From positions 1 to 33,029 of the IMG/VR virus record IMGVR_UViG_3300023301_002057: DNA of 33,029 bases; one strand, 5' to 3'. Below are positions 14,444 to 23,066 of this stretch, piece after piece; the first letter of the stretch is position 1, and each line of letters starts with the position of its first letter. The notes beneath the pieces were generated by a model that had not been told where the DNA came from, did not search any database, and saw only the letters and a program-made list of their open reading frames with translations. The position numbers and the translations under genes are program-made. The stretch comes from a virus.

Positions 14444-16056
14444 TGAGACAGGTACACTTAACCACACAAGAAAAGCGAAGCCTTCAGGACTGGCAAGAAC
14501 ACTGCACTAGGGTAATGAATGCCACCCCAGCCATGGCCAATGAATCTGTAGGAGACAAAGAACTTCGTAAAAAGAAGGCCATGTCTGACTATGATTTTTT
14601 CGTTACCCAATACTTCCCACATTACGCAAAGTCAAAAAGTGCTGCTTTTCATATCAAATTTGCCAATAAGGTGAAGAACAGCAAGAACATCAGGGCGCAA
14701 TACAGGGTGTTCAGAGGCGGTGCCAAGTCGGTACATTCTGATATCATCATTCCTATGTGGTTGAAGATTCAGTCCGTAAGGGAGTATAACACCATGGTGC
14801 TGATAGGTGCCAATAATGATGCAGCGGACAACCTGCTTGGTGACCTTCAGGCCGAACTGCAATTCAATCAAAGGTATATCCATGATTTTGGTGAACAATA
14901 TCAAATGGGTACCTGGCAGGAAGGCAACTTCACTACCAAAGATGGCTGTACCCATTTTGCGCTGGGTATAGGGCAGAAGCCCCGTGGACTTAGAAAGGGA
15001 GCCTTCAGGCCTGACTTGATCATCATTGACGATGTGGATGATGATGAAATGGTACAGAACGAAAGCAGGGTGAATAAGCTGGTGGATTGGATAATACGGT
15101 CACTAGTACCCACGATGGATAAAGGCCAAGGAAGGGTAATTCAGGCCAATAACCTGATACATGAAAAATCAGTAACAGCCAAGCTTGCTGCCAAGTGGAT
15201 GGAATCCGAAACCAAGATGAAAGCCCTCCAGAAGAAGCTTAACAGAAAGCTAAAAGGAGCCGCTGCCATTGAGTACTTCATTATGGATATCCCTATCAGG
15301 GACATGCATGGGAATCCCACATGGCCTGAAAAGTACAGCCTTGATGATATCCTTCAGATCGAAATAGATGCAGGCTACGCCGCCTTTGAATCTGAATACA
15401 TGAACAATCCCATTACAGAGGGGAAAATCTTCCTTAAGGAATGGTGGCGTTTTGAGAAGCTTCCACCCGTGGGCAACGTCACCAACCTGATCGCATACCT
15501 CGATGGTGGATTCAAAAATACAGGCACCTCGGATTCCAAAGCCCTGGTATTGCTGGGACTGGTAGGCCGTACCTACAGGACCTACAAGGTTTATTGCGGT
15601 GCCGCCTCCCGTATGGAGATGGTAGAATGGCACTATGATCTATACCAGTGGCTGGAAGAACGCAACGCCAAAGCGGTATGGTACATGGAAGAAGTATTCT
15701 TGCTTGACTTGCTCTATGAAGACTTTGATGCCATGGCCATGGTAAAAGGCTTTCCAATACCGCTAATAGGTGATACCAGAAAGAAGCCAGACAAAGACCT
15801 TCGAATCAAGTCCTTACAGGGAATCTTTCAGCGGGGCAATAACATCTTCAACAAAGCTGAAGAAACCAACCCCCACATGCGCAACCTTATTACACAATTT
15901 GAAGCATTCGAGCCACCAAAGAAGACGAAGAAGGATGGCCCTGATGCGTACGAAGGAGCCGTTCACCTGCTCAATCAGGCTGTTTTTACTTCACAGCCCG
16001 CCATACTTGGCAGCCTAAAAGATACCCGTGAACAGCGGGAAGGGTGGAGAATGTAA
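14443..16056 (+). CDS. terminase large subunit (Mu gp28-like)
   Basis: 537 residues. The ATPase domain has a variant Walker A, FRGGAKS (about 90-96), and Walker B, LIIIDDVDDDE (about 192-202). A coupling-type segment follows (RVIQANNLIHEKS). The C-terminal nuclease domain contains IAYLDGGF (first acidic residue), EEVFLLDLLYEDF and GPDAYEGAVHLL (last acidic residue), in the RNase H-like order. It packages the genome into proheads and cuts by headful, in Mu-like phages with some host DNA attached. It is coupled to the small subunit by TAATG. Confidence 0.93.
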   Translation: MRQVHLTTQEKRSLQDWQEHCTRVMNATPAMANESVGDKELRKKKAMSDYDFFVTQYFPHYAKSKSAAFHIKFANKVKNSKNIRAQYRVFRGGAKSVHSDIIIPMWLKIQSVREYNTMVLIGANNDAADNLLGDLQAELQFNQRYIHDFGEQYQMGTWQEGNFTTKDGCTHFALGIGQKPRGLRKGAFRPDLIIIDDVDDDEMVQNESRVNKLVDWIIRSLVPTMDKGQGRVIQANNLIHEKSVTAKLAAKWMESETKMKALQKKLNRKLKGAAAIEYFIMDIPIRDMHGNPTWPEKYSLDDILQIEIDAGYAAFESEYMNNPITEGKIFLKEWWRFEKLPPVGNVTNLIAYLDGGFKNTGTSDSKALVLLGLVGRTYRTYKVYCGAASRMEMVEWHYDLYQWLEERNAKAVWYMEEVFLLDLLYEDFDAMAMVKGFPIPLIGDTRKKPDKDLRIKSLQGIFQRGNNIFNKAEETNPHMRNLITQFEAFEPPKKTKKDGPDAYEGAVHLLNQAVFTSQPAILGSLKDTREQREGWRM

Positions 16057-16095
16057 CCGTGAAACCAATGTTTAATACCTTATAAATTAGTATAT

Positions 16096-19000
16096 ATGAA
16101 CTATTATCTTTCAAACACCGGAAATGATGCCAATGATGGCACGTCTGAAGCCCTGGCATGGGCTACCCTTGCAAGGCTCCAAACCTTCCTATCTGGCAGT
16201 CCTGGATTAGAACCAGGTGATAGGGTCTATTTCCAAAAGGATGGAATTTGGTATGAGACCCTATTGATCCCTACCCAGAATGATGGAGCAGAAGGCAACA
16301 CCGTACAGATAAGCCCATACGGCACAGGTGATGCCCCTACCATTTCAGGGCTGAAAAACCTTACTGGATGGACAAACACAAGTGGTAATCTGTGGACTAA
16401 GACAGATGCCACATTGCCTGATTATATTAGTTTATTGTTACTAGACGGCATTATTAGGCCAAAGAATATCAGCACCCCGCTAAAAACTACTTCAGACGGC
16501 ACTACCACCACACTAGTAAGCACCAACCTACCTGATTTTAATTATAGCGGTGGTGAAGTCGAATTGGTAGTAGAGAAGAATGATTTCATACATGACAAGG
16601 CTTATATTTCAGGAATTGCAGGTAACACCCTTACCTTTGTAGCTAGTAGTAGCTACTCTACCAAGTCCCAAAAAAACTACCTGATCCAAAATTGTCTAGA
16701 AGCACTTACAACGCAAGGGGACTGGATGTATAGTCCCGGTACCAATACCGTCACCCTCTATTCTGAAGTCAATCCAAGTACACTATCTATACAAGTGAGT
16801 AGTGAAGAATACAACATTAACGGTGAAGCAAATGGCAGAAATGAATTGGATGAATTATTGTTTGAAGGCGCAAATTTGGAAGGGCTTAGAATGGTATCAT
16901 CACATAATAACGTTTTTGACGGCCTCACATTCAGGAACCAAGGGGCTACAGGCTTAGGTTTATGGACTTCTACCGATGTCATTGTTAGGAATTGCACCTT
17001 TGAAAAGATTCTTGATATAGCTATCAATCAAAAAAACGCTTCTAATTCTCTGATTGTAGAGGATTCTACCTTCATGGATATCGCCCACTTTTTTGGGGCT
17101 TGTACCAATAGTGACGGCAAGGGCTTTGCTATTTTTGGGTCAAGTCACAATTCTATTTTTAGGCGAAACACTTTCCAGAATGTTGGGTACATACCTATAA
17201 GGTTCTATGGAGACAATGCAGAAGTGTACCAAAATGTAATTGAAGGCTTTTGTACTATCAAGCATGACGGCGGGGCCATATATTGCTATGGCGGCGTCAA
17301 GGATTCATCCACCTTTGTCAATAGGAAGATTCACAACAATATTGTAAGCAATTTAGGCGTCAATAAGCTCCATGGAATTCACTCTTTCTATGTAGATGAT
17401 AATTCTGAAGACATTGAAACCACCTACAATGCTTTCATTCACAATGGCCGTTCCGGTTACTTCAATCACAATTCCAGTAATATCCTGTTCAATTACAATA
17501 TCATATACTCAGCGCTCTATGGCTCCCTATATGGTCACAATGCAGGAAAGGAGTTAATTAGGAACAATGAAGAAAAGTATAACACCAAGGTGCTTACAGG
17601 CAAAGGTCAACATGCTTACTTCCTTAATTCAGGCCTTAATGACTTGGCTCTTTTTGGTGACATTGATTTCAATACCATTATACTATGTGCAGGCGGTGAA
17701 ATGGTCGTCCCCACTGAAGTATACATTTCAGGACAAAGGGTATATAACAACCTTACCAAAGCGCAATGGCAGGCTTTAAGCTATGACCTTAATTCCACCT
17801 TCCTAAGCTTAGATATTCCAGAATTCACCATAGCCACTGAATTGGCAAACAGGTTTGCCAATTCAACCTTTGAAGCAAATGTGGATGGTGTGGGCATCTA
17901 CCATGCAGGCGGTACAGCTGTCACGGCCCTTGATAGTAGCTCAAAGATTACTGGCACGGGATCACTGAAAGCCAGTGTGACCGCTGAAAGCACCGCTACT
18001 ACACGGGTAGAACTTGGTTTTGCCAACATGGGAGCCATAGACCCGGCAAAGGTGTATGTACTTAGATTCAAAGCCCTGGCACCTTCGGGCCATCAGTCTT
18101 TAAACATCTACCTAAGGGAGAAGGATACGCCCTATAGTATGATTTCTACAGAAATACACACTGTAGCCACAGCCACAGTACAGGCGTTTGAATTCTTCCT
18201 ATATGACCTGAAAGAAGCTGATACATCGTCTTTAATGATAGACTTCCAAAGTCATCAAGGTGATCTGTATGTAGATGACTTTGAGTTCAAAGAGGTTACA
18301 GGGGTGTTAACAGACTATGAAGACCATATTAAGGTATTTACCAATCCCACAACCGCCCCCGCTACCACAGCTTTGGTTGGCACTTGGAAAACGCCCGCTG
18401 ATGTGTACCCAGGTGGTAACCTTACCCTACAGCCTTTTTCCAGTGCCGTACTGATCAAAGAAGGGGACGGTCCCAACCCAAATACATTTGATGCTACTCT
18501 ATTAATTCAGGGTCAAGGTACAGCTGTCAACTTAACCGGTCCCGGTCCATTCTCTGAAGGCACAGTAGTTAATCTTCTGGCAACCCCATTATCAGGCTAT
18601 TCCTTCGTGGAATGGAAAAGAGGTACTGAAACCTACAATACAAGTGCTAATATTAATGTTGTCATGACCGAAGACATTGAATTGGTAGCGGTGTTCTCAC
18701 TGGTAATAGAAATGAACATTACCGTTCGGTTCCTGATCCCGTCAGATTATCACCCATATATCCGTAAGGAGATCAAAGAGGACATTTTGCTAAAGCAAAC
18801 CGATGTGATACAGAAAGTAGAATTTGCCGCTGAAGCAGAAATAGCTTCTTACCTATCTAGTAGGTTTGATGTGGCCAAAATCTTCACTCCAATTTCTGAC
18901 TATGAAAGCACCCGCCTGGTAAAGGCTGGTGCCTTCATACATGAATCGGACAAGATTTGGCGGTCACTGGTAGACCAAACAGGTATAAGACCTTCAGAAA

Positions 19001-19272
19001 GTGCTACCAGTGACACCCCTACTTTTGTAGTGGATGATCCAAGGAACCCTATTATTGTTTTGCGCATGGTGTACATTACGCTCTACCACGCCCACAAAGC
19101 TTTGCCAGGCTCCCAGATTCCAAAACTTAGAATTGATGACTACGACATATCTATCAGGTGGCTTGAAAAAGTGGCAGGCGGCTTACTCAATCCCTTACTC
19201 CCTGTAGCTGAAGAAGGGGATAATTTCATGGTAGCTTTCGGCTCTGAAGAGCGCAGGGTAGTCAGATACTGA
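16096..19272 (+). CDS. beta-helix tail spike fused to gp36-like head connector
   Basis: 1058 residues in one uninterrupted frame. Residues 1-110 (YYLSNTGNDANDGTSEALAW, GDRVYFQKDGIWYE) and on to about 470 form a right-handed parallel beta-helix of the pectate-lyase/spike kind, with many NN, GN and SHN turns. About 585-735 resembles a carbohydrate-binding jelly roll (FEANVDGVGIYHAGG to DLYVDDFEFKEV). About 797-868 is an InlB-like repeat (GQGTAVNLTG, SGYSFVEWKRG). From 873 it changes to a gp36/DUF1320-like neck protein (AEIASYLSSRF, IVLRMVYITLYH, SIRWLEKVAGG). Spike and connector in one chain, between terminase and portal genes, is very odd. An internal ATG could separate them. Confidence 0.85.
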   Translation: MNYYLSNTGNDANDGTSEALAWATLARLQTFLSGSPGLEPGDRVYFQKDGIWYETLLIPTQNDGAEGNTVQISPYGTGDAPTISGLKNLTGWTNTSGNLWTKTDATLPDYISLLLLDGIIRPKNISTPLKTTSDGTTTTLVSTNLPDFNYSGGEVELVVEKNDFIHDKAYISGIAGNTLTFVASSSYSTKSQKNYLIQNCLEALTTQGDWMYSPGTNTVTLYSEVNPSTLSIQVSSEEYNINGEANGRNELDELLFEGANLEGLRMVSSHNNVFDGLTFRNQGATGLGLWTSTDVIVRNCTFEKILDIAINQKNASNSLIVEDSTFMDIAHFFGACTNSDGKGFAIFGSSHNSIFRRNTFQNVGYIPIRFYGDNAEVYQNVIEGFCTIKHDGGAIYCYGGVKDSSTFVNRKIHNNIVSNLGVNKLHGIHSFYVDDNSEDIETTYNAFIHNGRSGYFNHNSSNILFNYNIIYSALYGSLYGHNAGKELIRNNEEKYNTKVLTGKGQHAYFLNSGLNDLALFGDIDFNTIILCAGGEMVVPTEVYISGQRVYNNLTKAQWQALSYDLNSTFLSLDIPEFTIATELANRFANSTFEANVDGVGIYHAGGTAVTALDSSSKITGTGSLKASVTAESTATTRVELGFANMGAIDPAKVYVLRFKALAPSGHQSLNIYLREKDTPYSMISTEIHTVATATVQAFEFFLYDLKEADTSSLMIDFQSHQGDLYVDDFEFKEVTGVLTDYEDHIKVFTNPTTAPATTALVGTWKTPADVYPGGNLTLQPFSSAVLIKEGDGPNPNTFDATLLIQGQGTAVNLTGPGPFSEGTVVNLLATPLSGYSFVEWKRGTETYNTSANINVVMTEDIELVAVFSLVIEMNITVRFLIPSDYHPYIRKEIKEDILLKQTDVIQKVEFAAEAEIASYLSSRFDVAKIFTPISDYESTRLVKAGAFIHESDKIWRSLVDQTGIRPSESATSDTPTFVVDDPRNPIIVLRMVYITLYHAHKALPGSQIPKLRIDDYDISIRWLEKVAGGLLNPLLPVAEEGDNFMVAFGSEERRVVRY
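18712..19272 (+). CDS. gp36-like head-tail connector, possible separate product
   Basis: The in-frame ATG at 18712 (codon 873 of the fused gene) would start a 186-residue protein covering just the connector domain: helical AEAEIASYLSSRFDVAKIF, then NPIIVLRMVYITLYHAHKA and ISIRWLEKVAGGLL, the pattern of DUF1320/Mu gp36 neck proteins. Just before the ATG the sequence GTAATAGAAATG contains TAA TAG in another frame, as expected if two genes had been joined by a small indel upstream. Whether it is made alone or only as part of the fusion is unknown. Confidence 0.45.
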   Translation: MNITVRFLIPSDYHPYIRKEIKEDILLKQTDVIQKVEFAAEAEIASYLSSRFDVAKIFTPISDYESTRLVKAGAFIHESDKIWRSLVDQTGIRPSESATSDTPTFVVDDPRNPIIVLRMVYITLYHAHKALPGSQIPKLRIDDYDISIRWLEKVAGGLLNPLLPVAEEGDNFMVAFGSEERRVVRY

Positions 19273-19355
19273 TATACTTATTATTTAACACCTATGTAAC
19301 ACCCCTATTAGGCTTTATATAGTTTCAAACATGTAACTAATCAACATTAAGACAT

Positions 19356-20606
19356 ATGGACAAGGCAGGCTTTAGAAACGTTCGATTGAAAGACCCCTCT
19401 TTGCACGAAATAACAATAGTCGATCAGAAGATCACTATTGCACAAATAAACAGAGGGCCGGCAGACATTGGCAATTACAGGCGTTCGATTAATAGTGCCG
19501 AAAGCCTACGCAACCCAAACCGGAAGCTTTACTATGAACTAATCGAGAATGTGAAGACCGATGGTATATTAGAATCTATCATGGGCAAAAGGATAAGGGC
19601 AGTTACCACCACGCCTATAAGTCTGGAAGGTACAGACGATGAAAAGACCATAGGTCTATTCCAAGCCCCTTGGATGTCTGACTTATTGACCTTCATGATG
19701 GGTAAAATGTTTTGGGGTCATAGCCTGGTGGAGCCTGTTTTTAATGAAGCAGCGTTCAAAGACCCTGAACTAGAGCAACTGTTTAAAATCAAGCTGGTGC
19801 CAAGGAAGAACGTAAGCCCAGAATTTGGGGTGATCACAGCCAATGCCAATACTTTTTCTAACCAGGGGCTACCCTTTAGGGATGAGCCTTTTGCTGATTA
19901 CTTGTTTGAGTTTGGAGGAGAAAGGGACTTAGGCCTTTTCATGAACCTTATACCTTATGTACTGTACAAAAGAAACAATTGGGCAGACTTTGCCCAATAC
20001 AATGAGCTTTTTGGGATGCCGCTTAGAACGTATGAATATGACCCACACCAGCCCGACACCAGAAAGCAGGTAGAGGCACAAGCCAAAGCAGCCGGGGCCG
20101 CTCCTTATGTGATCGTGCCAAAGGGTACCGCTGTCACCTATCACAATGCAGGTACTTCAGCAGGCAATGGAGGGTACAAGGAATTCAACAGCATCATGAA
20201 TGAAGAAATGATTATCACCGTCTTGGGCCAAACATTAACCACTGGCACCGATGGGAAAGGCTCCTATGCTTTAGGTGAAGTTCACCAAGACGTGGAAAAA
20301 TCTATTAACCTTGAAGACAAGCTTTGGTGTGAATACCAATTGAACTGGAACATAAAACCCAAGCTGATTAATACTTTTGGGCTTACCCAGCTTAGAGGAA
20401 CCAAATTCAAATTTGATGACACCATCAAATTAACCCCACAGCAAAAAATAGATGTGTTTGAAAAACTTAGCCTGATTACCCCTATTGATCAGCAATACCT
20501 TAGGGATGAATTCAACCTCCCTGATCCTGATGAAGATTCAATAGCCATATTCAGCCAAGGAAAGGCCACAGCTCCACCACCAGTGCCGGGAAAGACATTG
20601 CCCTAA
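19356..20606 (+). CDS. portal protein (Mu gp29-like, DUF935)
   Basis: 416 residues. The N-terminal region RNPNRKLYYELIENVKTDG, ILESIMGKRIRAV, and then FMMGKMFWGHSLVEPVF and AQYNELFGMPLRTYEYDP follow the DUF935 portal family of Mu-like phages. The portal forms the dodecameric ring at the head vertex through which DNA is packed. It is preceded by an 83-base gap after the spike gene and coupled downstream to the F-like gene by TAATG. The C-terminus is a Pro/Ala-rich tail (KATAPPPVPGKTLP). Confidence 0.93.
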   Translation: MDKAGFRNVRLKDPSLHEITIVDQKITIAQINRGPADIGNYRRSINSAESLRNPNRKLYYELIENVKTDGILESIMGKRIRAVTTTPISLEGTDDEKTIGLFQAPWMSDLLTFMMGKMFWGHSLVEPVFNEAAFKDPELEQLFKIKLVPRKNVSPEFGVITANANTFSNQGLPFRDEPFADYLFEFGGERDLGLFMNLIPYVLYKRNNWADFAQYNELFGMPLRTYEYDPHQPDTRKQVEAQAKAAGAAPYVIVPKGTAVTYHNAGTSAGNGGYKEFNSIMNEEMIITVLGQTLTTGTDGKGSYALGEVHQDVEKSINLEDKLWCEYQLNWNIKPKLINTFGLTQLRGTKFKFDDTIKLTPQQKIDVFEKLSLITPIDQQYLRDEFNLPDPDEDSIAIFSQGKATAPPPVPGKTLP

Positions 20607-21406
20607 TGATGTCAGAATACTGGGGTGAATTGCCAGCACCAAAGCAGGCAGTTACCCTCAGTTACCAAGACGACATTAGGGCTGAAGTAGAAAGAATCAT
20701 AATTGCCATCCATGCTGGTACCATGACAAAGAAGCAGGTACCAGCCACATTGGTAGACCTTGTGTATAAGGAACTGGACAAGGCTTTAGTTACTGGCTAT
20801 GGCACATTGAAAAGAAAGATAGATGCAAAAATGATCACAGCACTAAAGAACAATGTGTTTTCATTCAGTTCTGCCAAAGAATTCCAATTTATACAAGAGG
20901 CTTTTGGAAGCCTTACCCTACCAGGGGGGAAGGTCAAGCCATTTGCCAAATTTCGTGATGAAGTCCTAAAGGTTCATACTAACTATAATGTGAATTGGCT
21001 ACAGAGTGAATACCAGGCTACAACTGCCAATGCACAAATAGCAAGTAAATGGCAGGATATACAGGCCAATAAGTCTGCAAGTCCTTTGCTGAAGTTCCGG
21101 GCGGTGCTGGATGGCAGATCACGGCATAAGAAATACAATGGTATAGTCAGGCCTGTAGAAGACCCGATTTGGGATTGGTTAATGCCTATCCTTGATTGGG
21201 GCTGTAGGTGTACGGTCAATGCTGTATCTGTTGGCGAACTGACAGCACCGGACAAGCTACCAAACAACAGGGACATACGCCCGGCCTTTAGGTTCAATCC
21301 TGGCAAAGAAAAAATGGTCTTCAGTGAAAGCCATCCTTATTTCAAAGTGGGTGGTAGTGCCGTGAAGGACATGCAAAAGAATTGGGGCTTAAAAAGACCT
21401 GAATAA
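20606..21406 (+). CDS. Mu F-like minor head protein
   Basis: 266 residues. The central and C-terminal region has the phage head morphogenesis (SPP1 gp7/Mu F) signature: RAVLDGRSRHKKYNG, then WDWLMPILDWGCRCTV with the conserved WGCRC near residue 200. This is shorter than Mu gpF, with a helical N-terminal part. It is a few-copy head protein associated with the portal and prohead assembly. It is coupled on both sides by TAATG, in the order portal, F, G as in Mu. Confidence 0.9.
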   Translation: MMSEYWGELPAPKQAVTLSYQDDIRAEVERIIIAIHAGTMTKKQVPATLVDLVYKELDKALVTGYGTLKRKIDAKMITALKNNVFSFSSAKEFQFIQEAFGSLTLPGGKVKPFAKFRDEVLKVHTNYNVNWLQSEYQATTANAQIASKWQDIQANKSASPLLKFRAVLDGRSRHKKYNGIVRPVEDPIWDWLMPILDWGCRCTVNAVSVGELTAPDKLPNNRDIRPAFRFNPGKEKMVFSESHPYFKVGGSAVKDMQKNWGLKRPE

Positions 21407-21936
21407 TGGCTACTATCCAATTTGAAATAAAGGCTTATAGGAAGTTCCTTAATGACTTGCCGTCCATTGTAGCGGACACCATTATAGATTTTGTTTTGGA
21501 TAATTTTGAGGCCCAAGCTTATGAAGGCGTTCCATGGCCTGTAAGAAAAGAACCTGATTCTTCCAGGTCTTTGCTAGTGGGTGATAGAGGCGGTGTAGGT
21601 AGGCGTTCTATTAGGGTCACTTCCAGAAGTAAGAAGCACGTCACCATCGGTACTGATCTTGATTATATGATAGCCCACAATGAAGGGGCAAGGATCACGA
21701 TGGACATTAGCCCAAAAATGAGGCGGTTCTTTTGGGCCATGCACTTCAAGTATGAAGTAGATAATGAGGGGAACCTTAAAGTACCTGAAGAAAAAGTGAA
21801 ATGGAAATGGATGGCCTTGAAGAAAGGAAGGATATCATTCAACATGCCACAGCGGCAATACTTAGGGCCGTCAAAAATACTTGATTTGAAGATCAAACAA
21901 GCAATTGAACAACGATTAAACAGGGTATTCAAATGA
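21406..21936 (+). CDS. Mu G-like virion morphogenesis protein
   Basis: 176 residues. The C-terminal part MPQRQYLGPSKILDLKIKQ is the typical end of the gpG/phage virion morphogenesis family (usually P-R-x-F/Y-L-G), and HNEGARITMDISPKMRRFFW matches the mid-domain. It acts in head-tail joining or tail completion. It directly follows the F-like gene and overlaps the next gene by 4 bp (ATGA). Length is typical for the family. Confidence 0.88.
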   Translation: MATIQFEIKAYRKFLNDLPSIVADTIIDFVLDNFEAQAYEGVPWPVRKEPDSSRSLLVGDRGGVGRRSIRVTSRSKKHVTIGTDLDYMIAHNEGARITMDISPKMRRFFWAMHFKYEVDNEGNLKVPEEKVKWKWMALKKGRISFNMPQRQYLGPSKILDLKIKQAIEQRLNRVFK

Positions 21937-22400
21937 GTTACAAAGCCATATTACAGCAGTTACAAGGGCGGTTAATTACCGATAGTCCTACATTCTACAG
22001 CCAAAGGAATATTGAGATTCCAAATAATGTGATACCCTGGCAGTCCATCAGCTTTGATGAAGAAGATGATACCCAGCCCCCACGCCCTTATATAGGGGTG
22101 GACTTTGGAGACATTCCACTAGAATACTTTGAGGGCAAAAAAACAGGTTTCACTACTTTCAAAATAATGGTGGTGGTAGACAATTTCCACCGTGGTAGAA
22201 TAGAAAGTGAAGACAGACCGGACTACCTTGAAGCCTTAGCCTATGCAGATCACATTGATACACTCATAGACATGTATGGAGGTTTGACGGTTACAAGCTT
22301 TGACAAGCCTATCTTTTCTGGTAACCAGATCATCAGGGGAATTAATGTAAAGAAAGAAATCAGGTTTGAAAGGAAGCGAAATGCTTGGCAGGCAGGGTAA
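21933..22400 (+). CDS. tail terminator/head-tail joining-like protein
   Basis: 155 residues, family recognised only loosely. The layout, an N-terminal helix (AILQQLQGRLI), central strands (TTFKIMVVVDNF), then a helix (YLEALAYADHIDTLIDMYG) and a strand, matches small tail terminator or Mu gp37-like proteins of the neck. It is the last gene of the rightward packaging operon and overlaps the G-like gene by 4 bp. It ends 7 bases before the shared hairpin. The neck location is inferred from context. Confidence 0.78.
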   Translation: MSYKAILQQLQGRLITDSPTFYSQRNIEIPNNVIPWQSISFDEEDDTQPPRPYIGVDFGDIPLEYFEGKKTGFTTFKIMVVVDNFHRGRIESEDRPDYLEALAYADHIDTLIDMYGGLTVTSFDKPIFSGNQIIRGINVKKEIRFERKRNAWQAG

Positions 22401-22406
22401 AACAAA

Positions 22407-22433
22407 AAGCCCTCTGAATATCTCAGAGGGCTT
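22407..22433 (-). terminator. convergent terminator between early and packaging operons
   Basis: A perfect 11-bp stem, AAGCCCTCTGA (22407-22417) with its complement (22423-22433), encloses a 5-base loop. For leftward transcription the stem is followed by TTTGTTTT, so it is a strong terminator of the early operon. On the + strand the downstream bases are not T rich, so it may only slow transcription from the packaging operon. Confidence 0.85.
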
Positions 22434-22497
22434 GCATCGCTTCTATGGTGGAATCTGGCTTTACCGCCTGTGGGCCACCTCCCGTTTATATTTATAA

Positions 22498-22755
22498 TTA
22501 ATTTTTCCGTTTTATGTCCTGCCACTCGTCAAATTCTTCCATGGTGGCACCTTCCCCGTTTTGCTCTTTGCAATCCTTTAAGTCACTCAATAGATTCATT
22601 AATGCAGTGAATAAAATGTTAATCGTACACTCTTCGTTAGTCATAATGCTAATTCCTACCTTATCTCTACCCAAGTCAAGAATGTTTATTTCTGCCAGTT
22701 TATTGATTTTAGTCATGGCATTTTTTTGGCTTTTTGTCGTTTTTTTATCGCTCAT
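22498..22755 (-). CDS. small hypothetical early protein
   Basis: 85 residues, no family recognised. The Lys-rich N-terminus (SDKKTTKSQKNAM) is followed by a mixed region and an acidic C-terminus (EEFDEWQDIKRKN). No membrane segment. The start (ATAAAAATGAGC) has the A/T-rich context common in this genome. It is the last gene of the leftward early operon, before the 22407-22433 hairpin. A small DNA- or protein-binding role is possible but not shown. Confidence 0.7.
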   Translation of the reverse strand: MSDKKTTKSQKNAMTKINKLAEINILDLGRDKVGISIMTNEECTINILFTALMNLLSDLKDCKEQNGEGATMEEFDEWQDIKRKN

Positions 22756-22793
22756 TTTTATAATTGTTAATTGTTAATGATTAATTGTTAATT
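22756..22793. repeat. A/T-rich TTGTTAA repeat cluster
   Basis: The stretch after the microprotein contains four copies of the motif TTAATTG/ATTGTTAA arranged as near-palindromes. A similar double copy (TTAACAATTAACAATT) lies at 23906-23921, and single copies flank the repressor start (32155-32162 and 32219-32226). It could be a leader/translation-start spacer or a set of operator sites. Confidence 0.4.
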
Positions 22794-22862
22794 GCTTCTT
22801 TGATTCTTTGATTCCCTTAGTAATTCACCTAATATTCTGGCTTCATCTCTTGTTAGTCTCAT
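22788..22862 (-). CDS. 24-residue microprotein candidate
   Basis: An ATG at 22862 opens a 25-codon frame encoding MRLTRDEARILGELLRESK plus five residues (NQRSN) before TAA. It lies in the gap between two early genes, has a clean helical amphipathic pattern, and starts 5 bases after the upstream stop. Short ORFs of this type are frequent in phage early regions. The evidence is only the reading frame and the fit to the gap. Confidence 0.4.
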   Translation of the reverse strand: MRLTRDEARILGELLRESKNQRSN

Positions 22863-22867
22863 ACCCC

Positions 22868-23038
22868 CTAAAATCTAAAGTCTGTAATACCACTATTAAA
22901 ATAAAACCAGGTCGAACCTGCAATTACTCCCAACAGGAATGCTACCCCCGTCACCAGTACCAATATTGCGTACACATACGCCGCCCCTTTTTCGTTGTTA
23001 AGCTCTTCAGCTGAATAACCATATTTTCTATTTTTCAT
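22868..23038 (-). CDS. single-pass membrane protein
   Basis: 56 residues from the ATG at 23038 (MKNRKYGYSAEELNNEKGAA). A longer frame from 23095 overlaps the upstream gene and adds a poor N-terminus, so it was not chosen. Residues 20-48 (YVYAILVLVTGVAFLLGVIAG, then STWFYF) form one membrane helix, with a basic cytoplasmic start. The role is unknown. Early-operon membrane peptides in temperate phages often alter the host envelope or exclude superinfection, but nothing here shows it. Confidence 0.65.
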   Translation of the reverse strand: MKNRKYGYSAEELNNEKGAAYVYAILVLVTGVAFLLGVIAGSTWFYFNSGITDFRF

Positions 23039-23066
23039 AATTAATAATTTACAATTGTATAGAGAA

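Noticed and set aside
327-19076. Many GTACAT hexamers in coding regions as further transposase sites
   Set aside because: The six-base core is expected by chance many times in 33 kb; only hits matching at least 13 of the 15 positions, or lying at the ends, were kept.
22441-22497. Possible small RNA or gene between the hairpin and the early operon's last gene
   Set aside because: No open frame of note, no promoter-like box and no stable fold beyond the terminator; it is treated as a 3' untranslated spacer.
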